From Salinispora vitiensis (GTDB lineage Bacteria; Actinomycetota; Actinomycetes; Mycobacteriales; Micromonosporaceae): a stretch of DNA of 64,000 nucleotides. The notes beneath the pieces are model-generated. The model was not told where the DNA came from, ran no database searches, and saw nothing but the letters and a program-made list of their open reading frames with translations. This document shows positions 53,014 to 64,000 of this stretch, one piece after another. The stretch lies in the NCBI RefSeq assembly GCF_000378825.1, contig NZ_KB900388.1, positions 3,102,777 through 3,166,776 of the forward strand, read 5' to 3'. Both the position numbers and the translations under genes were made by a program. The first letter of the stretch is position 1. Each line of letters starts with the position of its first letter.

Positions 53014-54072
53014 TTGAGCCGATACTGGGGGATTCTGTCCGGCGTCGCGGCGATGGCCTTGGTCGGCAGCTCGGCGGCTGTCCTCGCCGGGCTCACCGAC
53101 TATCCGACGTTCGGCGGCCAGCTGCTGCGCTACTCCGGCGCGGCCCTAGTCCTGCTGCTGTTCATGCGCCTGCAGCGGGTGTCACATCTGCGCCTGTCGC
53201 CGCGCGAGGCGGTACGCCTGACGCTACTCGCCGGCACGGGCCTGGCCGGATTCAACGTCTGTTACGTGCAGGCCGTACGGCATGCCGACCCGTCCAGCGT
53301 CGGAGCCGTCATCGGTGGCGTTCCGATCATGCTCGCGCTCCTGGCTCCGCTGCTACGGCGTCGGCCCCCCAGCGGGCGGGTGGTGACCGCCGCGATCGTG
53401 GTGACCGCCGGCGTGGTGCTGACCCAGGGCTACGGCGGCGGCAGTGTCACCGGGCTGGCGTGGGCGCTGGGGGCGCTCGCCGCCGAGGTGGCGTTCTCGC
53501 TGCTCGCCGTCCCGTTGTTACCGAGGCTGGGCCCATTGCGGGTCTCGACGTACGCGTCGGCGCTGGCGGTACCCGTACTGCTCATCGCGGCCGTCTTCGC
53601 CGACGGGCAGCGCGCGGTTCCCCTCCCGACCATGGGGCAGGCGCTGGGGCTGGCCTATCTCGCCGTCGTCGTCACCGCGCTCGCGTTCGTACTCTGGTAT
53701 GGAGCGATCTCCCGGCTCGGTGCCGATCGGGCTGGGCTCGCCGCCGGCATCGCGCCGGCCAGCGCGGTCGCGGCCACGGCACTGCTGGGCACCGGCTACC
53801 CCTCGAGCGCGGACATCGTCGGCGCGGTCGTCGTCGGAATCGGCGTGACCATCGGGCTGGCTCCCGCCCGAACCCGGCCGGAGAACCAGCACCCCGAGCC
53901 GCTCAACCAAGCTCGGTCAGCAGCCGGCGCACCTCATGCCGCTCCGGCACGTCGACCTGGTCGAAGAGGGCGAGCGCCTGGGCCCAGTACACCCGCGCCG
54001 CACGCACGTCCGTCGACCGCAGGCAGCGAGCCATGCCGTCCAGGGCCCGCGCCTGCTCGTACCGATGGTTGA
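53014..54072 (+). CDS. EamA-family transporter
   Basis: A 352-residue protein whose first 298 residues form ten membrane helices in two EamA repeats (Gly-Phe-Asn-Val-Cys-Tyr-Val-Gln-Ala-Val-Arg-like segment in helix 4; Leu-Ala-Tyr-Leu-Ala-Val-Val-Val-Thr-Ala in the second repeat). Probably a metabolite exporter controlled by the divergent MocR protein. TTG start with AAGGAG 7 bases upstream. The last 50 residues are Pro/Ala/Arg-rich and lie over the 3' end of the convergent AfsR-like gene; they look like read-through beyond a lost stop. Confidence 0.87.
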   Translation: MSRYWGILSGVAAMALVGSSAAVLAGLTDYPTFGGQLLRYSGAALVLLLFMRLQRVSHLRLSPREAVRLTLLAGTGLAGFNVCYVQAVRHADPSSVGAVIGGVPIMLALLAPLLRRRPPSGRVVTAAIVVTAGVVLTQGYGGGSVTGLAWALGALAAEVAFSLLAVPLLPRLGPLRVSTYASALAVPVLLIAAVFADGQRAVPLPTMGQALGLAYLAVVVTALAFVLWYGAISRLGADRAGLAAGIAPASAVAATALLGTGYPSSADIVGAVVVGIGVTIGLAPARTRPENQHPEPLNQARSAAGAPHAAPARRPGRRGRAPGPSTPAPHARPSTAGSEPCRPGPAPARTDG

Positions 54073-56875
54073 TCTTCTGGGCGTCGTGCAGCACCCGGCG
54101 GAAGAGATCCAACGCGCTGGGCCGGTCCCCCTGCTCGGCGATCGCCCGAGCCAGCAGGTTGCGGGAGGCACACGCACCAATCCGATCGCCGGACCTGTTG
54201 ATCGCGATCAGCGCCTCCCGGTGCAGCCGCGCGGCTTCCCCGGGCCGCCCGGCCTCCCGCTCCAACACACCGAACTCGTTGAGGACCTCGCCCTCGCCGT
54301 AGCTGTTGCCGACCCGCCGCGTGACCCGCAGTGCCGTCCGGAGCAGCCGCCGGGCAGGTGCGACGTCCCCCATCCGGTGCCGGATCATGCCGATGTGCGT
54401 GAAGGCCCGGCCCAGTGCCCACAGATCATCGAGCTGCCGGGCCAGCACCATGCTTAGCCGTGCAGTGCGCAGGGCTTCCTCGTACCGACCCCAGTACGCG
54501 AGCGCGCAGCCCCTGTTGCTCGTCAGCTCGGCAAGCCTGCCCCGCCCGGCCCTGGCATCGACGGAAATGATCGCCTCATCAAGAAACTCCAAGCCACGCC
54601 GGTAGTCGCCGTTGATGGAGTAGGCGGCTCCAAGGTTCATCAGTCCGCTCATAACCTGTTGCCGCAGCCCGAGCCGGCGGCACACCTGGAGACTCCGCGA
54701 CATCAGGGTGATCGCCTCGGGTAACTGCGCCAGCCGATAGTGCGCCGAGGCCAGGTAGTTCAGGGTCAGCGCCACCGCAGCCTGATCGTCGAGGCGCTCC
54801 GCCGCCCGGAGCCCCACGGTGTGCATCTCGATCAGCTCGCTGAGCTGGCCACCCTGGTAGTTCGCCCACCAGCAGGCGCGGGCGAGCTGCCAACAGTGCT
54901 GGAGCAAGCCCTCCGCCTCAGCGATTCGGGGTAGCGCGGTCAACACCACGCGGTTGTTTTCGAACCAGGTTGTCCCCAGCGGTAGGCATGCCTCGACCAG
55001 GTCGGCCCGCGGCGGATCCGGCAGTACGAAGGCGACCTGGCTGCTTCCTTCGAGGACACGGGCGATCGCCGCCGCCACGTACAGGTGATGATCGAGAAGC
55101 CGTTCCAGGGCGGCGGAGCGCTCGGCCTTTCGGCCCGGCTCAGCCAACAGCCGGCGAGCGTACTTCTGGACCAAGTCGTGGAGGCGGAACCGGCCCGGTC
55201 TCGGCTCCTCGACCAGATTGGCGTCGATCAACTCGTCCAGCAGGTCCCGGGTGTCGGGTAGGGCCAGCTCCGCCAACGCGGCGGCGACCGCGTTGTCGAA
55301 GTTGCTGGCAGGATGCACGCCGAGCAGTCGAAAAAGCCGCTGCGCGGGCGGGGAGACCTGCGCGTACGACAGGGCGAAGGCGCCGCCAACCGAACGCGGC
55401 CCGGCCGCGAACTCGGCCAACGGATCACGGGCTCCGGCCAGCCGCTCCACTAGGTCAACGATCCGCCAGCTCGGCCGGTGCGCCAACCGGGCACCCGCCA
55501 GTCGGATCGCCAACGGCAGGAAACCGCAGCGACGAATCACCTCCGCCGCCGCCTCCGGTTCGGCGGCGACCCGCTCCGGCCCGGCCACCCGCCCCAGCAT
55601 CGTGACGGCCTCGTCCAGATCGAGCACGGGCAGCGACACGGGGTGGCCCGCGTCCAGCCCGGCCAACCGCCATCGACTGGTCACCAGCGTGAGGCAGGAC
55701 CGCCCGGTCGGCAGCAGGGGTGCGACCTGATCGACGCTCGCCGCATTGTCCAGCAACACCAGCGCCCGCCGGTCGGAAAGCTCGGTGCGCCACCGGGCGA
55801 GACGATCCTCCAGGTCCACCGGAACCCGCTCCGCCGGTATACCGAGCTGCCGTAGCAACGTCGCCACCGCGGCGTCCGGGGTCAACGGGGAGCGGTCACT
55901 GTGACCGTGCAGGTCGATGTAGAGCTGCACGTCCGGGTAACGGTCGGCGAGGCGGGTGGCGAGGTGCACCGCGAGGGTGGTCTTGCCGCTGCCCGCCATC
56001 CCGTCGATCAGCTGAACCTGGGTGTCCCCCTCGCAGAACTGCTGGAGCAGGCTCGCGACGATCTCCTGCCGACCGGTGAAGTCGCTGATCGCCCTCGGGA
56101 GGCCCCGGACCGGGGCGGTAGTGCGCTGCGGCCCAGTGGTGACCAGGTCCCCGGCCAGCACCCGCTGGTGCAGCTCCTGCAGCTCCACGCCGGGCTCGAT
56201 GCCCAGCTCCTCGGCGTAGTGCCGGCGCCCGTCCCGGTAGACGACGAGGGCATCGGCCTGGCGACCGATGGCGGAGAGAGCCAGCATCAGCTGGCCCCGC
56301 AGGCGATCCCGCAGCGGGTGTCGCGCGACCGCCTCGGTCAGTTCGTCGATCAGGTCAACGGCGTTGCCGAGCCGTAGTTCGACGTCAACGCACTCCTCCA
56401 GCACCGTCACCCGTTGCTCGTCGAGCGTCTGGGCCCGGCCGAGTACGCCCCGCCCGGCGATGCCGCTCAGCGCCGGCCCTCGCCAGAGCGCGAGCGCGGC
56501 ACGGAACCGCCGCCGGGCGTCCGCCAGCTCGTCAGCGGCGACCGCCGCCCGCGCAGCGGCAACCTGGTCGCCGAACACCTCGGCGTCGAGGTCACCGGGG
56601 GCGGTACGGACGCTGTATCCAACCGGGTCGGTGACGATGAGTTCCGGGGGCAACCCGAGGCTGACGAATTGGCGCCGCAGCCGGGACACACAGGTCTGCA
56701 GCTGGGCCCGAGCAGTAGCCGGTGGCCGCTCCTCCCAGACCGCGTCGACCAGCTCCGCCACCGGCACGATCCGACCCGCCTGCAGTAGCAGCATCGCGAG
56801 GACGGTCCGATCCCGACCCGCGGTGACGGTGCCCTCCACACCGACCCGCAGCGGGCCCAGGATCCCAAACCGCAT
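53903..56875 (-). CDS. AfsR/SARP-family regulator (BTAD, NB-ARC, TPR)
   Basis: A 990-residue regulator. Residues 1-95 are the OmpR-type winged helix (Met-Arg-Phe-Gly-Ile-Leu-Gly-Pro-Leu-Arg-Val). Residues 97-245 are the bacterial transcriptional activation (BTAD) domain ending His-Gln-Arg-Val-Leu-Ala-Gly-Asp. Next comes an NB-ARC ATPase with Walker A Gly-Met-Ala-Gly-Ser-Gly-Lys-Thr-Thr and Leu-Val-Leu-Leu-Asp-Asn-Ala. The C-terminal 350 residues are TPR repeats (Leu-Gly-Ala-Ala-Tyr-Ser-Ile-Asn-Gly-Asp-Tyr). Such proteins activate secondary metabolism, but no biosynthetic cluster is in the window. GGGGTGG lies before the ATG. Confidence 0.93.
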   Translation of the reverse strand: MRFGILGPLRVGVEGTVTAGRDRTVLAMLLLQAGRIVPVAELVDAVWEERPPATARAQLQTCVSRLRRQFVSLGLPPELIVTDPVGYSVRTAPGDLDAEVFGDQVAAARAAVAADELADARRRFRAALALWRGPALSGIAGRGVLGRAQTLDEQRVTVLEECVDVELRLGNAVDLIDELTEAVARHPLRDRLRGQLMLALSAIGRQADALVVYRDGRRHYAEELGIEPGVELQELHQRVLAGDLVTTGPQRTTAPVRGLPRAISDFTGRQEIVASLLQQFCEGDTQVQLIDGMAGSGKTTLAVHLATRLADRYPDVQLYIDLHGHSDRSPLTPDAAVATLLRQLGIPAERVPVDLEDRLARWRTELSDRRALVLLDNAASVDQVAPLLPTGRSCLTLVTSRWRLAGLDAGHPVSLPVLDLDEAVTMLGRVAGPERVAAEPEAAAEVIRRCGFLPLAIRLAGARLAHRPSWRIVDLVERLAGARDPLAEFAAGPRSVGGAFALSYAQVSPPAQRLFRLLGVHPASNFDNAVAAALAELALPDTRDLLDELIDANLVEEPRPGRFRLHDLVQKYARRLLAEPGRKAERSAALERLLDHHLYVAAAIARVLEGSSQVAFVLPDPPRADLVEACLPLGTTWFENNRVVLTALPRIAEAEGLLQHCWQLARACWWANYQGGQLSELIEMHTVGLRAAERLDDQAAVALTLNYLASAHYRLAQLPEAITLMSRSLQVCRRLGLRQQVMSGLMNLGAAYSINGDYRRGLEFLDEAIISVDARAGRGRLAELTSNRGCALAYWGRYEEALRTARLSMVLARQLDDLWALGRAFTHIGMIRHRMGDVAPARRLLRTALRVTRRVGNSYGEGEVLNEFGVLEREAGRPGEAARLHREALIAINRSGDRIGACASRNLLARAIAEQGDRPSALDLFRRVLHDAQKINHRYEQARALDGMARCLRSTDVRAARVYWAQALALFDQVDVPERHEVRRLLTELG

Positions 56876-57026
56876 AGTTCCACCCCTGCCGTACTTGCGA
56901 CTTCCCGCAGCGTAGCTGTCGACCTAAAACCGTTTCGGGTACGGCGATAGCGCGGTGAGAGTGGATCAAGAGAGGGACGTCCGACAATCCAGGACGCGCA
57001 AATTGATGAAACATGTGACGGGGGCG

Positions 57027-57060
57027 GTGCGCCCGTTCCGCGGTAGCCGAGCGGGCGCAC
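57027..57060 (-). terminator. Terminator after the class I fumarase gene
   Basis: GTGCGCCCG (57027-57035) pairs perfectly with 57052-57060, just past the minus-strand stop codon. Confidence 0.7.
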
Positions 57061-57065
57061 CGATG

Positions 57066-58733
<1,668 letters not shown>

Positions 58734-58800
58734 GAGCGGAAAGCCTAGGGCAGAAGAGCCGTCCGGTCCCACCCGCCGGGTAGGTCCTGGGACAGTGCTC

Positions 58801-60120
58801 TCATCCCGTCGGGTCGATCGGCCGGAAGGAGACGTACCCGATCTCCCGGCCCTCACCGATGACCATGCCGTTCGCTCCGACCGCGAGCGCATTCGCCGCC
58901 GTCCGGAGGTTCGCCAGCTCAGCGCCGGTACCCGGATCGAGCGCGACGAGCCGGGACGGCTCCCGTTCGGCGAAGATCGCCGCGGAGGGGGTGAGCGACG
59001 CCCGCGGCTCCTTCTCGGCGGGGCGGGTCCACCGGATTTCGCCACCGCCCAGTTCGCGGACCGAGACCGAGCGCTGATCGGCCGCACGGACCAGGGCGTA
59101 CCGATCGTCAACGGCGACGATCTTCGTGCCCGGATCGGTGACCAGCAGCAGCCGGCCGTCGTAGGCGTCGAGGACCGCCTGCTTACCGTCCGGCGACACC
59201 CCGATCAGCACGCTGCGGGCGCCCAACGGGTCCCGGCGCTGGGCACAGCCGATGGCGTCGGCGGTGCCGAAGTTGACGCCCGCCCGCTGCCAGGTCTCCT
59301 TCCCCAACAACGGGTCCCAGCCCGAGACGGTGTATAGACAGTTGCCCTCCTCGGAGCGGGCGGTGAGCCGCAGCATCCGGCCACCGACCACAGACAGCCG
59401 CTCGTCCCGGCCGGGCTCGATGTCGACCAGCACCCGTCCGGTCGCGGTGTCCAGGACGTGCACGCGACCGTCGACTGGAAACCCGATCAGCCCGGGTACC
59501 GGCTCCGGGCCGGAGGCACCCTTGTCGATCCGGACGGCCTCGATTCGACGGGTGTCGAGCAGCCCCGGATTGTCCCCGAGCAGGCCACTTTCGACTCCGG
59601 GCAGGTAGGCCGTCCACAGCGGCGTGTCCCCGCGCGGATCCCAGGCCTGCAACGTGCAGTCGGTGGGGGCCGGGCAGTGCGCGTCAATGAGCAGGTTCTG
59701 CCAGGTCCAGACCGCGACCGCGGCGGTGTCCCGTCGCCGGGTGGCACCGGTGACCGGGTCGAGCACCTCGTAGCCCCGGGTGAGGAGCTTGCCCACCACG
59801 ACGACGGCGTCCTGCCCCGCTCCGGCGACCGCCGACCAGTCGGCCTTGCGCTTCCAGAGCGGCGTGCCGTCGCCGAGCCGTACCGCCTCCACCCGGGTGC
59901 GCTGCTCGACCACGACGGCTTCCCCGGCGATGGTGACGCTGCGCGGGGTGCCACCGACGCGTTGCTGCCAGACCACGCCCGGCCCGCCGATCGGGGCACT
60001 GCGGTTCACCCAGTCCCACACCGCGGGGAACGGGTTCCAGACCCCGCTCACCGAGAGCACGACGACCGTCACGAGCCCGAGCAGCAACCAACCAGGCTTA
60101 CCAAGGCCGCGCCCCTTCAC
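58801..60120 (-). CDS. Membrane-anchored PQQ-like beta-propeller protein
   Basis: A 439-residue protein. One N-terminal membrane anchor (residues 10-30, [13 protein letters not shown]) leads to about seven PQQ-type blades with Trp-containing repeats: Pro-Leu-Trp-Lys-Arg-Lys, Gly-Lys-Glu-Thr-Trp-Gln, Gly-Glu-Ile-Arg-Trp-Thr. A pair Cys-Pro-Ala-Pro-Thr-Asp-Cys suggests an outside location. No enzyme residues are seen; a binding or scaffold role is likely. The GTG at 60120 overlaps the stop of the MFS gene (GTGA), so they form a pair. Confidence 0.82.
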   Translation of the reverse strand: MKGRGLGKPGWLLLGLVTVVVLSVSGVWNPFPAVWDWVNRSAPIGGPGVVWQQRVGGTPRSVTIAGEAVVVEQRTRVEAVRLGDGTPLWKRKADWSAVAGAGQDAVVVVGKLLTRGYEVLDPVTGATRRRDTAAVAVWTWQNLLIDAHCPAPTDCTLQAWDPRGDTPLWTAYLPGVESGLLGDNPGLLDTRRIEAVRIDKGASGPEPVPGLIGFPVDGRVHVLDTATGRVLVDIEPGRDERLSVVGGRMLRLTARSEEGNCLYTVSGWDPLLGKETWQRAGVNFGTADAIGCAQRRDPLGARSVLIGVSPDGKQAVLDAYDGRLLLVTDPGTKIVAVDDRYALVRAADQRSVSVRELGGGEIRWTRPAEKEPRASLTPSAAIFAEREPSRLVALDPGTGAELANLRTAANALAVGANGMVIGEGREIGYVSFRPIDPTG

Positions 60121-61373
60121 CACCGGGACACGGTAGCCGCCCGCCCGGCCCGCCGCATCCCGCCGCGCCCGCGCCCCGGCGGGGCCAGCGTCCGCCAGAG
60201 CGCCGCCGTCGCGACGAGCGACGCCACCCCGGCCAGCGCCATCACGGTGCCGGGGGCGACCACCTCGCTCAACGCCCCGCCGGCCGCGGCGGCCAACCCC
60301 TGCCCCGCCATCAGGCCGGTGCCCAGCAGCCCGAACGCCTGCCCCCGGCGGGCTTCCGGCACCGCGTCGAGAAACCGCCGGGCCAGCCCGAGCTGGTAGG
60401 CGAAGCCGGCGGTGGCGACCGTGAGCAGCACCACCGCCGGCCACTGGCCCGGCTGGGCCACGAAGGCCAGCATCGGCACACCGAGCAGCAGCGCCAGCCA
60501 CGGAGTCAACGCCTCCCGGCGGTCGGGCCCGACGAACCGTCCGACCAGCAGGTCACCGAGGAGCATCCCGAAGGCACCGGCCATCAGCAGCAGGCCGGCA
60601 CTGGCCTTCGGGTCGAGCTGGGCCGCGTACGGCACGAGCACGCCATCGGCCCCGACCAGCAGCGAGCCGGGAATCCACTGTGCCAGGAGCAGGCCGCGTA
60701 CCCGCCGGTCGGCGAGGAGCATCCGGTTCACCCGCCAGGTCTCCCCGACGGCGTTTCCGGTCCCCGTCGCCACCCGGGGCGCTCGGGACGTCAGCCCGAC
60801 CCGGGCCAGCAGGGCGGCGAGGAGGCAGGTGGCCGCCGTGAGCCAGAGCGCCCCGTACGGGCCGACCAGCCCGATCAGCAGGCCACCGAGGGCGAACCCG
60901 GCCACCTGGGTGCCCCCGGCCGCCACGGTGAGCACCGACCGCCCCAACACGTACGCGTCGCCGTGCAGTATCTCCGGCAGCAGCGCGCTACGGGCGGCGC
61001 TACTGACCGGGGCAAGGAGTCCGACGACCGCGACCAGGCCGAGCATCGCCGGCGGGGAGAGCACGCCGAGCGCGAGCACCACGACCATGGCGAGCCGGAA
61101 GAGGTCGTAGCCGACGATGAGTCGCCGCGGCGGCCACCGGTCGGCGAGGGCGAGCAGGAACACCCCGCCCACCGCGTGTGGCAGGAACCCGGTCACGTAC
61201 GCCAACGCGGCGAGCAGCCCGGAGCCGGTGCGCTCGTAGATCAGCACGGACAGGGCGAGCATCTTCACCGTCTCGCCGATCACGAACACGCTGTAGCCGC
61301 CGAAGATCACCCGGAACTCGGCGACGGCGAAGACATCCCGGAAGGTGACGGGACGGGAGTCGGTCACACTCAT
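60117..61373 (-). CDS. MFS transporter
   Basis: A 418-residue, 12-helix major facilitator of the MFS_3 type. Loop 2-3 has Ala-Leu-Ala-Asp-Arg-Trp-Pro-Pro-Arg-Arg and the N-half ends with a long loop near residue 200. Substrate unknown, likely efflux. It is divergent from an ArsR-like regulator with a 65-base promoter region bearing an inverted repeat, so control by that regulator is probable. It shares a GTGA overlap with the beta-propeller gene. Confidence 0.89.
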   Translation of the reverse strand: MSVTDSRPVTFRDVFAVAEFRVIFGGYSVFVIGETVKMLALSVLIYERTGSGLLAALAYVTGFLPHAVGGVFLLALADRWPPRRLIVGYDLFRLAMVVVLALGVLSPPAMLGLVAVVGLLAPVSSAARSALLPEILHGDAYVLGRSVLTVAAGGTQVAGFALGGLLIGLVGPYGALWLTAATCLLAALLARVGLTSRAPRVATGTGNAVGETWRVNRMLLADRRVRGLLLAQWIPGSLLVGADGVLVPYAAQLDPKASAGLLLMAGAFGMLLGDLLVGRFVGPDRREALTPWLALLLGVPMLAFVAQPGQWPAVVLLTVATAGFAYQLGLARRFLDAVPEARRGQAFGLLGTGLMAGQGLAAAAGGALSEVVAPGTVMALAGVASLVATAALWRTLAPPGRGRGGMRRAGRAATVSRW

Positions 61374-61410
61374 TCGAGTAAGTGTGGGGAGGGATCCGGC
61401 GGCGACCTAT

Positions 61411-61432
61411 CCTTTCGTTCACCAGCGAAAGG
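61411..61432. promoter_or_regulatory. Inverted-repeat operator of the ArsR-like regulator
   Basis: CCTTTCG (61411-61417) and CGAAAGG (61426-61432) are perfect inverted arms 8 bases apart. The right arm contains the ribosome site of the regulator, so binding would block its own expression and the MFS promoter. Confidence 0.6.
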
Positions 61433-61438
61433 AGCGGC

Positions 61439-62428
61439 ATGCGGATCGAGGTGACCTCGGCGGACGTGGCGGTGAGCCGATACGCCATCTCGCCGCTCGG
61501 GGAGGCGGTGTGGGCGCTGTGGCTCTGCGCCGGGCTGAACGAGGTCACCGGGCTGACCCCGTGGGTGACCCGGGCCCGCCCCGCCTTCGAGCAGCTGCGG
61601 CGAAGCGTGCCGGCGATCGACGCGCTGTTGGCGTTGCAGCGCCGGGGCGCGTACAACGCGGACTTCTACGTACCGCCACCGGACGGCACGGCACGGGACT
61701 TCGCCGACGAACTCGCCATCGTCCGGTCGACTCCACTGGCGCGGGCCCGCGACGAACTGGCCCGCAACCTCGCCGGCCACCGAACCCCACCGGCGAACGC
61801 CCGTCGGATCTACGAGTCGCCGGACGTGGTGGACCAACTCGCCGACGGGATCGAGGCGGCCTGGGTCACGCTGGTCGAGCCGGACTGGCCGCGGCTACGG
61901 GCCGCCCTGGAGCGGGACCTGCTGCACCGGGCGGGGCGGCTGCTCGCGTACGGCTGGGGTGCGGCGGTCGCGGACCTGGACCCGCGGCTGCGCTGGGTCC
62001 CCGGCCCGACCGTCGGCTACCTCGACATCCCCGACCGGGACCCGCGGACATACCCGCTGAGCGGGCGCGGAATGCTCTTCGTGCCCACCGTCTTCGGCGC
62101 CCTGATGTGCTACGTCGAGCAACCCGGGCCTTACGCGATCGTCTACCGGGCGGCCGGGGTCGCCGAACTACTCGGTCCCCCGGACCCGGCGCGGCCGGTG
62201 GACGCGCTGGACCGGCTGGTCGGTCGGGGCCGCGCCACCGTGCTGCGCGCCCTGACCGCCCCCGCGACGACCAGTCAGCTCGTCGCCCAACTCGGTCTGA
62301 GCCTGGGCGGCGTCGGCGACCATCTGGCGGTGCTGCGCGAGGCGGGCCTGGTGACCCGCGCCCGCGCCGGCCGGACGGTCCGCTACCGCCGCACCTCGCT
62401 GGGGGACGCGCTCGCCGAGAACGACTGA
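61439..62428 (+). CDS. ArsR-like winged-helix regulator with DUF5937 N-domain
   Basis: A 329-residue protein. Residues 1-250 match the DUF5937-type sensor region (Ala-Val-Ser-Arg-Tyr-Ala-Ile-Ser-Pro-Leu-Gly-Glu, then a long helical part with Trp-Val-Pro-Gly-Pro). Residues 255-325 are an ArsR-type winged helix: Ala-Thr-Thr-Ser-Gln-Leu-Val-Ala-Gln-Leu-Gly-Leu-Ser, Val-Gly-Asp-His-Leu-Ala-Val-Leu-Arg-Glu-Ala-Gly-Leu-Val. AAAGGAG precedes the ATG at 61439. It probably represses the divergent MFS pump. Its 3' end overlaps the convergent Lrp gene by 46 bp. Confidence 0.88.
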   Translation: MRIEVTSADVAVSRYAISPLGEAVWALWLCAGLNEVTGLTPWVTRARPAFEQLRRSVPAIDALLALQRRGAYNADFYVPPPDGTARDFADELAIVRSTPLARARDELARNLAGHRTPPANARRIYESPDVVDQLADGIEAAWVTLVEPDWPRLRAALERDLLHRAGRLLAYGWGAAVADLDPRLRWVPGPTVGYLDIPDRDPRTYPLSGRGMLFVPTVFGALMCYVEQPGPYAIVYRAAGVAELLGPPDPARPVDALDRLVGRGRATVLRALTAPATTSQLVAQLGLSLGGVGDHLAVLREAGLVTRARAGRTVRYRRTSLGDALAEND

Positions 62429-62949
62429 CCGGACCCGGCGCCCTCCGCTGCCGTCGGCGACGTTGCCCGCAGCGCGGAGCGGAGCAGGGGCAGGACCCGG
62501 TGCGGGATCTGCTCGGCCAGGGCGATGATCGTCGAGGTACGTCGGATGCTCTCGTGCGACACGATCTGGTCGATCACCCGTTGCAGGTCGGCGTTGGAGC
62601 GGGCCACGATTCGGCAGAGCAGGTCACCGGAGCCGGTGATGGTGTGCGCCTCGAGCACCTCCGGGATCGCCGCCAGGTGGGCGACGACCGGATCGCGCCC
62701 GTGTCGTTGGCTGATCTCCAGGGTGACGAAGCTGGTCACCGCGAACCCGACGGCGGCCGGGGACACCGCGGGGCCGAAACCGTCGATCACCCCGCGGGCG
62801 ACCAACTTGTCCAGCCGCGCCTGCACGGTGCCCCGGGCCACCCCGAGGCGACGGGAGCACTCCAGCACGCCGATCCGCGGCTCCTCGGCGAAGAGCTCGA
62901 TCAGGCCAACGTCGAGGCTGTCCAGCTGAACAGCATGACCAGGGTTCAT
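62383..62949 (-). CDS. Lrp/AsnC-family transcriptional regulator
   Basis: A 188-residue regulator: AsnC-type helix-turn-helix in residues 8-65 (Leu-Asp-x-Leu-Asp-Val-Gly-Leu-Ile, Val-Ala-Arg-Gly-Thr-Val-Gln-Ala-Arg-Leu-Asp-Lys-Leu), then a RAM ligand domain with Gly-Ser-Gly-Asp-Leu-Leu-Cys-Arg-Ile-Val-Ala-Arg-Ser. The last 30 residues are an unstructured tail. It is divergent from hppD, the usual place for a tyrosine-degradation regulator. TAGGGT (62958-62963) 8 bases before the ATG may be its -10 box, making it leaderless. Confidence 0.9.
   Translation of the reverse strand: MNPGHAVQLDSLDVGLIELFAEEPRIGVLECSRRLGVARGTVQARLDKLVARGVIDGFGPAVSPAAVGFAVTSFVTLEISQRHGRDPVVAHLAAIPEVLEAHTITGSGDLLCRIVARSNADLQRVIDQIVSHESIRRTSTIIALAEQIPHRVLPLLRSALRATSPTAAEGAGSGQSFSASASPSEVRR

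Positions 62950-64000
<1,051 letters not shown>

Noticed and set aside
53903..56875. Marker of a secondary-metabolite cluster
   Set aside because: An AfsR-like regulator alone is not evidence; no PKS, NRPS, terpene or RiPP gene is in the window.

Overview
The window is high-GC DNA (roughly 70 percent G+C) from an actinomycete, most likely a Micromonosporaceae member (Micromonospora or Salinispora type). This rests on GTG, TTG and leaderless starts, an IdeR/DtxR iron box, an MsiK-type ATPase beside a tRNA-Thr, a SARP/AfsR regulator, an XRE/DUF397 pair and an F420-type (Ddn-like) reductase. No phage, IS element or CRISPR array is visible. The species is inferred, not proven.

Layout: 1-1.0 kb holds feoAB under an iron box, with feoB running off the left edge. 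1.0-2.2 kb is poor in genes and has an Ala-rich repeat ORF. 2.2-12.6 kb is a mixed accessory stretch: BioY, two GNATs, a DUF5999 protein, an ADP-ribosylglycohydrolase, a Ddn-like protein, a MOSC protein, an MFS pump, a lipoprotein, a DUF6545 membrane protein behind a 5'-truncated ImmA/IrrE-like metallopeptidase, a HAD hydrolase and a Ca2+/cation antiporter. 12.7-14.3 kb is an ECF42-type sigma factor with its DGPF/YCII partner. 15.4-17.1 kb encodes a secreted RCC1-repeat protein with an LPITG sorting signal. An orphan Imm50-like immunity gene and tRNA-Thr(TGT) follow. 19.4-27.4 kb is more housekeeping: msiK, rlmB-cysS, an IclR regulator, a subtilase, a HAD hydrolase, and an EamA exporter divergent from a CGNR regulator.

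28.1-35.0 kb is the most striking block. Seven genes are joined end to end by 4-bp ATGA/GTGA overlaps: an FAD disulfide reductase, a TVP38/DedA-like protein, a CDP-alcohol phosphatidyltransferase, and a YnjBCD-type ABC importer with a lipoprotein, two separate permeases and an ATPase. The gene set echoes the uncharacterised ydjXYZ-ynjABCDEF region of E. coli. It looks like one membrane-associated pathway of unknown substrate.

35.0-46.0 kb is a beta-glucan utilisation locus. A LacI regulator, an Opp/Dpp-type importer (binding protein, OppF, OppB, OppC, OppD) and a GH1 beta-glucosidase lie on one strand, divergent from a secreted GH9 cellulase that carries a CebR-like operator. It suggests extracellular cellulose cleavage, uptake of cello-oligosaccharides by a peptide-type transporter and intracellular hydrolysis.

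46.0-64.0 kb holds XRE/DUF397 regulators, a pair of small proteins, a RibD-like reductase, a monooxygenase-fold protein, class II fumarase, a MocR regulator divergent from an EamA exporter, a 990-residue AfsR-like regulator, class I fumarase, a beta-propeller protein with an MFS partner, an ArsR-like regulator, an Lrp regulator and the start of hppD, which runs off the right edge. Starts were chosen from Shine-Dalgarno sites, gene overlaps, signal peptides or -10 boxes. Several genes appear to be leaderless.
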